DNA of 64,000 nt. It comes from Pseudomonas migulae NBRC 103157. GTDB taxonomy: Bacteria > Pseudomonadota > Gammaproteobacteria > Pseudomonadales > Pseudomonadaceae. Both the position numbers and the translations under genes were made by a program. The first letter of the stretch is position 1, and each line of letters starts with the position of its first letter. Below, one piece after another: positions 6,465-14,941 of this stretch. The stretch is taken from NCBI RefSeq assembly GCF_002091715.1, contig NZ_BDAG01000027.1:31079-95078 (forward strand), given 5' to 3'. Below the pieces are notes generated by a model. The model did no database searches. It was not told where the DNA came from and saw only the letters and a list, made by a program, of their open reading frames with translations.

Positions 6465-9311
6465 ATGGCGCAGCAGTATCAACCGGGGCAACGCTGGATC
6501 AGTGACAGCGAAGCCGAGCTGGGTTTAGGCACCGTTCTGGCACAGGACGGCCGCTTGTTGACCGTGCTCTATCCGGCCACTGGCGACACTCGCCAGTACG
6601 CGCTACGGAATGCGCCCCTCACCCGCGTGCGGTTTTCGCCGGGCGACTCGATCACTCACTTCGAAGGCTGGAAACTGACCGTCCAGGAAGTCGACGACGT
6701 CGACGGCCTGCTGGTCTACCACGGCCTCAACGCGCAGAACGAAGTGGTCACCCTGCCGGAAACCCAACTGTCGAACTTCATTCAGTTCCGTCTGGCCAGC
6801 GACCGTCTGTTCGCCGGGCAGATCGACCCGCTGGCCTGGTTCTCCCTGCGCTACCACACGCTTGAACACACCAGCCGTCAGTTGCAATCCTCCCTCTGGG
6901 GCCTGGGTGGCGTGCGTGCGCAACCGATCGCGCACCAGTTGCACATCGCCCGTGAAGTGGCCGACCGGATTGCGCCGCGGGTTCTGCTGGCGGACGAAGT
7001 GGGTCTGGGCAAGACCATCGAAGCCGGTCTGGTGATCCATCGCCAACTGCTGTCGGGCCGCGCCAACCGCGTGCTGATCCTGGTGCCGGAAAACCTGCAG
7101 CACCAGTGGCTGGTGGAGATGCGCCGTCGCTTCAATCTGCAAGTCGCGCTGTTCGACGAAGAACGCTTCATCGAAAGCGATGCCGCCAACCCGTTCGAAG
7201 ACACCCAGCTCGCGCTGGTTGCGCTGGAATGGCTGGTGGAAGACGAGAAGGCTCAGGATGCGCTGTTCGCCGCCGGTTGGGACCTGATGGTCGTCGACGA
7301 AGCCCACCACCTGGTATGGCACGAAGACAAGGCCAGCCCGGAATACTCGCTGGTCGAACAACTCGCCGAAGTCATTCCCGGCGTATTGCTGCTGACCGCG
7401 ACCCCGGAACAACTGGGCCAGGACAGCCACTTCGCACGTCTGCGCCTGCTCGACCCGAACCGTTTCCATGACCTGAACGCCTTCCGCGCCGAGAGTGAAA
7501 ACTATCGCCCGGTGGCTGAAGCCGTTCAGGAGTTGCTGGACAAGGGGCGCCTGTCGCCTGAAGCGCACAAGACCATCCACGGTTTCCTCGGCAACGAAGG
7601 CGAAGCCCTGCTGACCGCCGTCAACGATGGCGACGTCGAAGCCAGCGCCCGTCTGGTCCGCGAACTGCTCGACCGCCACGGCACCGGCCGCGTGCTGTTC
7701 CGTAATACCCGCGCCGCGGTGCAGGGTTTCCCGGAACGCAAACTGCACCCGTATCCGCTGCCGTGCCCCGACGAATACCTCGAACTGCCGCTGGGCGATC
7801 ACGCCGAGTTGTACCCGGAAGTCAGCTTCCAGGCCCAGCCGGACGCCAACGAAGAAGAGCGCTGGTGGAAATTCGACCCGCGCGTCGAATGGCTGATCGA
7901 TACGCTGAAGATGCTCAAACGCACCAAAGTGCTGGTGATCTGCGCCCACGCCGAAACCGCCATGGACCTGGAAGACGCCCTGCGCGTGCGTTCCGGCATC
8001 CCGGCCACGGTGTTCCATGAGGGCATGAACATCCTCGAGCGTGACCGCGCCGCCGCGTACTTCGCCGACGAAGAGTTCGGCGCACAAGTGCTGATCTGCT
8101 CGGAAATCGGCAGTGAAGGTCGCAACTTCCAGTTCTCGCACCACCTGGTGCTGTTCGATCTGCCGTCGCACCCGGACCTGCTGGAGCAGCGGATCGGTCG
8201 TCTGGACCGGATCGGCCAGAAACACATCATCGAACTGCACGTACCGTACCTGGAAACCAGCCCGCAAGAGCGGTTGTTCCAGTGGTATCACGAAGCGCTT
8301 AACGCGTTCCTCAACACCTGCCCGACCGGCAACGCCTTGCAGCATCAGTTCGGCCCGCGCCTGCTGCCGCTGCTGGAAAATGCCGATGACAGCGAGTGGC
8401 AAGCGCTGATCGACGAAGCCCGCTCCGAGCGCGAGCGCCTGGAAGCCGAGCTGCACACCGGCCGTGACCGCTTGCTGGAGCTCAATTCCGGCGGTGCCGG
8501 CGAAGGTGATGCGCTGGTCGAGGCCATCCTCGAACAAGACGATCAATTCGCCCTGCCGATCTATATGGAAACCCTGTTCGACGCCTTCGGTATCGACAGC
8601 GAAGACCATTCGGAAAACGCGCTGATCCTCAAGCCGAGTGAAAAAATGCTCGACGCCAGCTTCCCGCTGGGCGACGACGAAGGCGTGACTATCACCTACG
8701 ACCGCAACCAGGCGCTGTCTCGCGAAGACATGCAGTTCATCACCTGGGAACACCCGATGGTGCAGGGCGGCATGGACCTGGTCTTGTCCGGTTCGATGGG
8801 CAACACCGCCGTGGCGCTGATCAAGAACAAGGCGCTGAAACCTGGCACCGTGTTGCTGGAACTGCTCTATGTCAGCGAAGTGGTTGCGCCGCGCTCGCTG
8901 CAACTGGGCCGTTACCTGCCGCCGGCCGCGCTACGCTGCCTGCTCGATGCCAATGGCAACGACCTGTCGGCCCGGGTGTCGTTCGAAACCCTGAACGATC
9001 AGCTGGAAAGCGTGCCACGTGCCAGCGCCAACAAGTTCATCCAGGCCCAGCGCGATCAGCTGACGCCACGGATCAACGCCGGTGAAGAGAAGATCTTCCC
9101 GCGCCACGCCGAGCGTGTGGCGGAGGCACAGCGTCGCCTGGCGGCCGACACCGACGAAGAACTGGCACGCCTGACTGCGTTGCAAGCGGTCAACCCGACC
9201 GTACGCGACAGCGAACTGATTGCCTTGCGTAAACAGCGTGAGCAAGGCTTGGCCATGCTCGACAAGGCTGCGTTGCGACTGGAAGCGATTCGGGTGTTGG
9301 TGGCGGGTTAA
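6465..9311 (+). CDS. rapA: RNA polymerase-associated ATPase RapA
   Basis: A 948-residue SWI2/SNF2-family ATPase that recycles stalled RNA polymerase. The N-terminus has the RapA Tudor-like domains (GQRWISDSEAELGLGTV). The helicase core has Walker A DEVGLGKT (K183), the DEAH box (D278-H281), and the C-terminal helicase motif QRIGRLDRIGQ around residue 575. A long C-terminal RapA domain follows. Length is close to the family's usual 950-970. It is monocistronic, with an upstream inverted REP pair and a strong terminator after the stop. Confidence 0.95.
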   Translation: MAQQYQPGQRWISDSEAELGLGTVLAQDGRLLTVLYPATGDTRQYALRNAPLTRVRFSPGDSITHFEGWKLTVQEVDDVDGLLVYHGLNAQNEVVTLPETQLSNFIQFRLASDRLFAGQIDPLAWFSLRYHTLEHTSRQLQSSLWGLGGVRAQPIAHQLHIAREVADRIAPRVLLADEVGLGKTIEAGLVIHRQLLSGRANRVLILVPENLQHQWLVEMRRRFNLQVALFDEERFIESDAANPFEDTQLALVALEWLVEDEKAQDALFAAGWDLMVVDEAHHLVWHEDKASPEYSLVEQLAEVIPGVLLLTATPEQLGQDSHFARLRLLDPNRFHDLNAFRAESENYRPVAEAVQELLDKGRLSPEAHKTIHGFLGNEGEALLTAVNDGDVEASARLVRELLDRHGTGRVLFRNTRAAVQGFPERKLHPYPLPCPDEYLELPLGDHAELYPEVSFQAQPDANEEERWWKFDPRVEWLIDTLKMLKRTKVLVICAHAETAMDLEDALRVRSGIPATVFHEGMNILERDRAAAYFADEEFGAQVLICSEIGSEGRNFQFSHHLVLFDLPSHPDLLEQRIGRLDRIGQKHIIELHVPYLETSPQERLFQWYHEALNAFLNTCPTGNALQHQFGPRLLPLLENADDSEWQALIDEARSERERLEAELHTGRDRLLELNSGGAGEGDALVEAILEQDDQFALPIYMETLFDAFGIDSEDHSENALILKPSEKMLDASFPLGDDEGVTITYDRNQALSREDMQFITWEHPMVQGGMDLVLSGSMGNTAVALIKNKALKPGTVLLELLYVSEVVAPRSLQLGRYLPPAALRCLLDANGNDLSARVSFETLNDQLESVPRASANKFIQAQRDQLTPRINAGEEKIFPRHAERVAEAQRRLAADTDEELARLTALQAVNPTVRDSELIALRKQREQGLAMLDKAALRLEAIRVLVAG

Positions 9312-9333
9312 TCCCCACTTCCCCCGGAAAAAC

Positions 9334-9366
9334 AAAAAGGCCCGCTGCGATGCGGGCCTTTTTTTT
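9334..9366 (+). terminator. Terminator of rapA
   Basis: AAAAAGGCCCGC / GCGGGCCTTTTTTTT hairpin with a long T-run, 22 nt after the rapA stop. Confidence 0.9.
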
Positions 9367-9403
9367 GCCTCGAAAAACCACATCCGCCACAACAACAATC
9401 CCA

Positions 9404-9485
9404 GTAGGAGCCGGCTTGCTGGCGATGAGGCCCTTGAATTTGACGGTGATTAACCGGACCTCATCGCCAGCAAGCCGGCTCCTAC
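9404..9485. repeat. REPIN (GGAGCCGGCTTGCTGGCGA family)
   Basis: Inverted GTAGGAGCCGGCTTGCTGGC units with a short AT-rich loop, between the convergent ends of rapA and the MFS gene. Confidence 0.9.
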
Positions 9486-9506
9486 AGGTTCTCTATTCCA
9501 ATTTTT

Positions 9507-10856
9507 CTACGCGGTGACCGCCGGTATCTGCGGTTCAACCACCGCCACCAAACCATCCTTCATCCGCTTCGCATCCCGCACAAAACACCGCGATGCCAGA
9601 AACAGAAACACCATCGTAAAGAACAGCGCCACCGGGATCAGGTACATCGCGTCATGCAGGCCGACGGCCTTGAACGCTTCGGTCATCTGCTCGGCACCGG
9701 CCGCCAGCATGGCCGTGTGCGCAAAGTGATCGGACAGACCGCCCACCACCACCGGCCCCAATCCACCGCCGAGCAAATACAACCCGGCAAAGAACAACGC
9801 CATGGCCGTGGCCCGCAGGCGCGGTTCAACCACGTCCTGAATTGCCGTGTAGACGCAGGTGTAGAAGTTGTAGGCAAACAACCAGCCGACGCTGAACATT
9901 GCCACGAACACTCCGATTTCGATCCGTCCCGCATGCAACGCCCAAGCGGTGCACACCGTCGAGATGATCAGGCTGAATGCGGCAAACAGCAGTCGTCCAT
10001 TGGCCACGCGCTGGTGAATCTTGTCCGCGACCCAACCACCCAGGGTCAGGCCGAACAGCCCTGTCACGCCGACGATGACACCGGTGGCCACGGCAGCCTC
10101 ATGCAAGGGCATCAGGAAATAACGCTGCAACATCGGCACCAGAAAAGAGTTGCAGGCATAAGTGGCGAAGTTGAAACACAGCCCCGCCATGACCAGCCAC
10201 AGAAACGTCGGCACCGCCAACACCCGATGGATCGGCCGGTCCACACGTTCCTGCGAGACCTGCACACTTTCGGCCGCGCCGCGTTTCGGCTCCTTGATGA
10301 AGAACATGAAGATCGCCAGGACCAGCCCCGGCACTGCCGCGATGAAAAACGGTGCACGCCAGCTGTCGAAGGCCTTGACCATCCAGCCGATGGTGAAGAA
10401 CGCCAGCAACAGACCCAATGGCAGGCCCAGCATGAAAATACCCATCGCCCGCGCGCGACGGTGGGCCGGGAACAGGTCGCCGATCAGCGAGTTGGCGGCC
10501 GGTGCATAACTGGCCTCACCAATACCGATGCCCATGCGCACGATCAGGAAACTCCAGAAACTGCCCACCAGCCCGTTAACGGCGGTCAGCGCGCTCCACG
10601 CCGCCAGGCCACAGCCCATCAGTTTGGCGCGTGAGCCCGTATCGGCCATCCGCCCCAAAGGCAGGCCGGCAATCGCGTAGACGATGGTGAATGCGGTCCC
10701 GATGATCCCCAGTTGAAAATCGCTGAGGTGCCATTCCATGCGGATCGGCTCGATGATGATGGCCGGAATGGTGCGGTCGAAGAAATTGAACAGGTTGGCC
10801 AGGAACAGCAGGAACAGAATGCGCCAGGCATTCGCCGCTTGGGTCGAGTTCTGCAT
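9507..10856 (-). CDS. MFS transporter (Spinster-like)
   Basis: A 449-residue inner-membrane carrier with about 12 hydrophobic segments. N-terminal helix 1 carries FLANLFNFFDRTIPAIIIEP; the loop between helices 2 and 3 reads GRMADTGSRAKLMGCGLAAW, the usual MFS G-x-x-x-D-x-x-x-R-K signature. The motif GIGEASYAPAANSLIGDLFP is typical of the Spinster-like group of the superfamily. Substrate cannot be read from sequence. No regulator gene adjoins it, but a palindromic element lies about 100 nt upstream (10949-10962). Confidence 0.85.
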   Translation of the reverse strand: MQNSTQAANAWRILFLLFLANLFNFFDRTIPAIIIEPIRMEWHLSDFQLGIIGTAFTIVYAIAGLPLGRMADTGSRAKLMGCGLAAWSALTAVNGLVGSFWSFLIVRMGIGIGEASYAPAANSLIGDLFPAHRRARAMGIFMLGLPLGLLLAFFTIGWMVKAFDSWRAPFFIAAVPGLVLAIFMFFIKEPKRGAAESVQVSQERVDRPIHRVLAVPTFLWLVMAGLCFNFATYACNSFLVPMLQRYFLMPLHEAAVATGVIVGVTGLFGLTLGGWVADKIHQRVANGRLLFAAFSLIISTVCTAWALHAGRIEIGVFVAMFSVGWLFAYNFYTCVYTAIQDVVEPRLRATAMALFFAGLYLLGGGLGPVVVGGLSDHFAHTAMLAAGAEQMTEAFKAVGLHDAMYLIPVALFFTMVFLFLASRCFVRDAKRMKDGLVAVVEPQIPAVTA

Positions 10857-11155
10857 GAGTCCGTCTCTTTTATTGTTATTGGGGCCTCACCGTCCCCGGA
10901 ACCTGCAATCTAGTCAGGCTCGCCGTAGCTGTCTGTAATTATTCGTAAGGCTGATATCAGCCCATGGCGAGCCTGCGCACAATGCCCGGCCCTGCAGACC
11001 GCGAAAGCCCAGTGTTTACAGGGTAAAAGCGTTGTTCAATAGCCGTGAGACACGTAGAAAAATACCTTTCGCACCCCCTTCCAAAGCCCGTTGCGAAGCC
11101 TAGAATAGCGGCCTTGTCCGCCCCATCGTCCCCCACCCTCCTTTGATTATCGCCC
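10857..11155. other. Intergenic region between divergent MFS and YkgJ genes, with nested inverted repeats
   Basis: No ORF of note. It contains a perfect 14-bp palindrome GGCTGATATCAGCC (10949-10962) lying inside a 10-bp inverted repeat CAGGCTCGCC (10915-10924) / GGCGAGCCTG (10966-10975). A possible -10 TAGAAT precedes the YkgJ gene. Confidence 0.5.
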
Positions 11156-11521
11156 ATGTCCGAAGCCAGTCCGTGTCTGAATTGCGGTGCCTGCTGTTCC
11201 CATTTTCGCGTGTCTTTTTTCTGGGGTGAATGCACCTCGGCCGGGGGCACGGTGCCCGATGAGCTTGTCGCGCCCATCAGCCCCAATCGCGTGGCCATGC
11301 TCGGCACAGACTGCAAACCCACCCGCTGCATCGGGCTGGTCGGTGAAGTGGGCAGCACCGTGCAATGCTCAATCTACGACCAGCGCTCCAGTACCTGCCG
11401 GGAGTTCGACGCCTCCTGGGCCAATGGCGAGGCGAACGTGGATTGCGATGCGGCACGGGCAGCGTTCGGGTTGCCTGCCCTATTACCCGCGTACGAAATG
11501 CCCTATGAGCAGATTGCATAA
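11156..11521 (+). CDS. YkgJ-family cysteine cluster protein
   Basis: A 121-residue cytosolic protein of the YkgJ/UPF0153 family, thought to bind an iron-sulfur or zinc centre. It shows the spaced cysteines CLNCGACC (residues 6-13), C (in WGEC), C-x3-C in CKPTRCIGL, C in QCSIYDQR, and STCREF. Length is typical. Function of the family is not established. It lies alone, in front of the diguanylate cyclase gene. Confidence 0.85.
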   Translation: MSEASPCLNCGACCSHFRVSFFWGECTSAGGTVPDELVAPISPNRVAMLGTDCKPTRCIGLVGEVGSTVQCSIYDQRSSTCREFDASWANGEANVDCDAARAAFGLPALLPAYEMPYEQIA

Positions 11522-11659
11522 GGCTTTAGTGCCAAACGCTATAGGACTAATGCCAAAAACTTAAGTATCAATGTGCCAGCACCCCTTGCACTCTGTACAT
11601 GGCCTCTATACTCCAGAGCATTCGCCAGCGTTCATGACGCCAGCAAGAATGACTCAGAG

Positions 11660-13954
11660 ATGGGGCAAGCGATGGAGTTGCTTGGTTTGCATTTCACGAC
11701 TCAACTGCCAGAGAGCGGTCAGGTCGTACTCAACTGTGCGCATAACCCTTTTTTGGTGTTGCTGGCCTATGTGGTGGCCTGTGCGGCCGGCTTTGCCACG
11801 TTGGACATGACCGAACGGGTCCGCCATGCAGAAAAATCCGCGAACCAACGACTCTGGCGCTGGGTCGGTGCCGCGTGTCTGGCGGGTGGTATCTGGGCCA
11901 TGCACTTCATCAGCATGCTGGCGTTCCAGGTTCCGATCGAAATTCATTACCAAATGCCTGTCACCCTGACCTCGCTGTTGTTCGCGTTGACGGCCTCATG
12001 GCTGGCGATGCACACCCTCAGCCATCCACATGTAAGTTTCCGGCGATACCTGCGGGCCGCGGTGTGGATCGGCCTGGGCATCGCGACCATGCACTACGTG
12101 GGCATGGCCGCCATGCGTTCGAATGCGACGGCCTATTACCATCCCGTTCTGTTTACCCTCTCGATCGTGATCGCCATTGGCGCCAGCCTCGCCGCATTGT
12201 TGATTTCCAGCCATCTGCGCGATGGCAGTGGTGCGTTTCATCAACACCTCAAATACACCGCCAGCCTGGTGCTCGGAGCCGGCATCGTCAGCATGCACTT
12301 CACCGGTATGGCAGCACTCGACCTGGTGCTGCCCGACAACAGCCTCCAGCCGCTGCCCGGTGACAACAATCATGTGCAACTGGGACTGACGGTGGCGGTG
12401 ATGACGCTGCTGATCATCGGCAGCAGCATCAGCGCGGCATTGGCGGACAAGAAACTGCAACACAAGGAACACGACCTGCAACGGGTCAATACACTGCTCG
12501 GTCAATTGGACCAGGCGCGCATGTCACTGCAGCACATGGCGAACAATGATGCCCTGACCAACCTGATCAACCGGCGCGGCTTCAACCAGATCTTCGCCGA
12601 GAAGCTGCTCCAGAAAACCAGTGAAGGCGGCATGCTGGCGGTGATGTTTCTGGACATCGACCATTTCAAGCGGATCAACGACAGCCTCGGCCATCACGCC
12701 GGCGACGAACTGCTCAAGGTCCTGGCCAGCCACATCAAGAGCTCGGTGCGCAGCCACGAAGATGTGGTGGCGCGCTTCGGTGGCGACGAATTCTGCGTCC
12801 TCATCAATCTGCGCGATCGCGAAGAAGCACGGCTCATGGCCCAGCGCATCATGCTGAAAATGAAGGAGCCCATCGAGCTGGCCGGGCGCTGCATGGTCAT
12901 GACCACCAGCATCGGCATCAGTCTGTTTCCGGAAGACGGCAAGACGTGCGAAGAGTTGCTGAAAAACGCCGACCTGGCGCTGTATCAATCCAAGCGCAGT
13001 GGCCGCAACGGTCTGCATTTCTTCAATGCCAACCTGAAAACCCATGCCACTCTGGAGCTGCAACTGGAAGAAGAGCTGCGCAACGCCCTTCGCGACGACA
13101 GCGGGCTGATGCTCTATTACCAACCGATCTATGACCTGAAGACCGGCCAGGTCAGCAAGCTGGAAGCGCTGATTCGTTGGCAGCATCCGGTCCACGGGTT
13201 GCTGGCACCGGATCGGTTCATCGCCATCGCCGAGGCCAACGGCCTGATCGCCGAACTGGACAATTGGGTGCTGCACAAAGCCTGCGAGGACCTGAGCGAG
13301 CTGTCGCGCCAAGGCTGCGAAGATCTCCATATCGCGCTGAACTGCTCACCCCTGAATCTTGCACGCGAGGAACTGGTCGACGAAATCGATCACGCATTAC
13401 GGGGCGCCGGGGTGTCGCCGCAACGGCTGGAACTGGAAATGACCGAGAATGCGTTGATGGGCAATCTCGACAAGACGTTGGGGCTACTGCGCCGGATTCG
13501 CGCCCTGGGTGTGTCGCTGTCGATCGACGAGTTTGGCACCGGTTACTCGTCACTGGCCTACCTCAAGCGCCTGCCACTCACTACGCTGAAGCTCGATCGA
13601 TCGTTCATCCAGGACATCCCCACGGCAACCCAGGACATGGAAATTGTCCAGGCGCTCATCATCATCGCCCACACCCTGCATTTAAAGGTGATCACCGAAG
13701 GCGTCGAAACCCCTGAGCAATTCGCGTTTCTCGAGAGTAACGGCTGCGATTTCGTGCAGGGCTACCTGCTCAGTCGTCCAGTGCCATTGGCGGAGTTGCG
13801 TCCGGTGCTGAACGAGATCAACCAGCGCAAACACACGCGCGCCTTCAACCCTCTGAGTCTGGCTCGCGGTACAACTGCACTAACGTTGACGGGTCCTTTT
13901 GCAAAAAGCCCTGAGCCCCATGCAGGCGCATCAGTTGTGCGGCCAATCCGCTGA
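11660..13954 (+). CDS. MHYT-GGDEF-EAL cyclic-di-GMP protein (MucR-like)
   Basis: A 764-residue inner-membrane c-di-GMP enzyme. The N-terminal seven-helix MHYT domain has three repeats (AMHFISM, TMHYVGM, SMHFTGM) proposed to bind copper and sense gas. A GGDEF domain follows with an intact RFGGDEF, but the inhibitory I-site position has SHED rather than RxxD. The EAL domain has EALIRW, LNCSPLN, KLDRSF and EGVET, but DDFGTG is DEFGTG. This is the architecture of MucR, which feeds alginate synthesis in P. aeruginosa. The frame is open from 11573; ATG 11660 or 11672 is more likely than the earlier ATG. The last 110 nt overlap the opposite gene. Confidence 0.88.
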   Translation: MGQAMELLGLHFTTQLPESGQVVLNCAHNPFLVLLAYVVACAAGFATLDMTERVRHAEKSANQRLWRWVGAACLAGGIWAMHFISMLAFQVPIEIHYQMPVTLTSLLFALTASWLAMHTLSHPHVSFRRYLRAAVWIGLGIATMHYVGMAAMRSNATAYYHPVLFTLSIVIAIGASLAALLISSHLRDGSGAFHQHLKYTASLVLGAGIVSMHFTGMAALDLVLPDNSLQPLPGDNNHVQLGLTVAVMTLLIIGSSISAALADKKLQHKEHDLQRVNTLLGQLDQARMSLQHMANNDALTNLINRRGFNQIFAEKLLQKTSEGGMLAVMFLDIDHFKRINDSLGHHAGDELLKVLASHIKSSVRSHEDVVARFGGDEFCVLINLRDREEARLMAQRIMLKMKEPIELAGRCMVMTTSIGISLFPEDGKTCEELLKNADLALYQSKRSGRNGLHFFNANLKTHATLELQLEEELRNALRDDSGLMLYYQPIYDLKTGQVSKLEALIRWQHPVHGLLAPDRFIAIAEANGLIAELDNWVLHKACEDLSELSRQGCEDLHIALNCSPLNLAREELVDEIDHALRGAGVSPQRLELEMTENALMGNLDKTLGLLRRIRALGVSLSIDEFGTGYSSLAYLKRLPLTTLKLDRSFIQDIPTATQDMEIVQALIIIAHTLHLKVITEGVETPEQFAFLESNGCDFVQGYLLSRPVPLAELRPVLNEINQRKHTRAFNPLSLARGTTALTLTGPFAKSPEPHAGASVVRPIR

Positions 13955-14738
13955 CGGGTGTGGCCGAACCCTGTTCACGGGAAAATTTCACCGCAGTGTC
14001 GAGGTCCTTGAGCAGCGTACGCACGTGCCACTTCACGGGTTCGAAGCGGCTTTCGGCCATTTGCGGGGCGAGGATCTGCAATGGTTTCGAATCGGCAAAA
14101 CCGCCCGCCAGGGCTTCGGCGATCAGGCTGGCCTGCACACCGGAACGCTCGGCCAGCGCCACCACTTCGGCGATGACCAGGGCATTGCAGGCAACAATCA
14201 TCTGATTACAGACCTTGGTCACCTGCCCCGCCCCGACCGCGCCCATATGGGTGACGCGCTGGCCGAGGCTGAGCAGAACAGGCCTGACGCGCTCAAGGTC
14301 CGCCGCTTCGCCGCCCACCATAATGGCCAGGCTGCCGGCCTCGGCGCCGACAACACCGCCGGACACCGGAGCGTCCAGCCAGCTCATGCCGGCCTGACCG
14401 GCCAGCTGCGCGGACATTTCCCGCGTCGCGGTGGGTTCCAGGCTGGAAAAATCCACCAGCAACTGACCGCTTTTCCCACCTTCGGCAATCCCGCCCGGAC
14501 CAAACACCACTTCGCGCACCACTGCCGTGTCCGCCAGACACACCATCAGCACATCGGCGTGCTGGCACAGCTCGGCAGGCGTGGCGACGTGTCGCGCGCC
14601 TGCCTCGACCAGCGGCGCGCATTTGTCCGGATTACGGTTCCACACCGTCAGCGGATAACCCGCCGCCAGCAGGCGCCGGCACATCGGCAAACCCATCAGG
14701 CCGATCCCGGCAAAACCCAACGAAGGTAGCGTTGACAT
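13845..14738 (-). CDS. NAD(P)-dependent beta-hydroxyacid dehydrogenase
   Basis: A 297-residue enzyme of the 3-hydroxyisobutyrate dehydrogenase / tartronate semialdehyde reductase family. The Rossmann start is GFAGIGLMGLPMC; the substrate signature DAPVSGGVVGAEAGSL is at about residues 120-135; and the catalytic lysine is in GAGQVTKVCNQM. Two ATGs in tandem (14741 and 14738) follow AAGG; the second has better spacing. The substrate is not decided by sequence; no glyoxylate or valine pathway genes are near. Its 3' end overlaps the 3' end of the c-di-GMP gene on the other strand by 110 nt. Confidence 0.85.
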   Translation of the reverse strand: MSTLPSLGFAGIGLMGLPMCRRLLAAGYPLTVWNRNPDKCAPLVEAGARHVATPAELCQHADVLMVCLADTAVVREVVFGPGGIAEGGKSGQLLVDFSSLEPTATREMSAQLAGQAGMSWLDAPVSGGVVGAEAGSLAIMVGGEAADLERVRPVLLSLGQRVTHMGAVGAGQVTKVCNQMIVACNALVIAEVVALAERSGVQASLIAEALAGGFADSKPLQILAPQMAESRFEPVKWHVRTLLKDLDTAVKFSREQGSATPVSGLAAQLMRLHGAQGFLQKDPSTLVQLYREPDSEG

Positions 14739-14788
14739 CATTTGGCCTTCTTTTCGATTAAAGATCGCCAAATATTGGCCGATTCATC

Positions 14789-14941
14789 ATGACTAAGGAA
14801 AGGATTCCCCCGAGTGATGCTCAGGCCAACCCCCTGACGCTTGGGCCAATGACGCGCAAAAAAAGACGCGAGAACCCATCCGTGACGGCTCGACGACAGC
14901 AGTCGCCCGACCGACCAGCCCAGGTACATGGCGCACAATGA
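14789..14941 (+). CDS. Possible small basic protein coupled to the tubulin-like gene
   Basis: A 50-codon ORF, MTKERIPPSDAQANPLTLGP at the start, then a strongly basic half (MTRKKRRENPSVTARRQQ). Its TGA overlaps the ATG of the tubulin-like gene in an ATGA arrangement, the classic sign of translational coupling. Against it: no clear Shine-Dalgarno before the ATG and short length. Perfect TTGACA at 14732-14737 with a weak -10 about 18 nt later could start a transcript covering it. Confidence 0.35.
   Translation: MTKERIPPSDAQANPLTLGPMTRKKRRENPSVTARRQQSPDRPAQVHGAQ

Noticed and set aside
6603..8903. 766-codon minus-strand frame opposite rapA
   Set aside because: Shadow frame with no motif; rapA has all helicase motifs.
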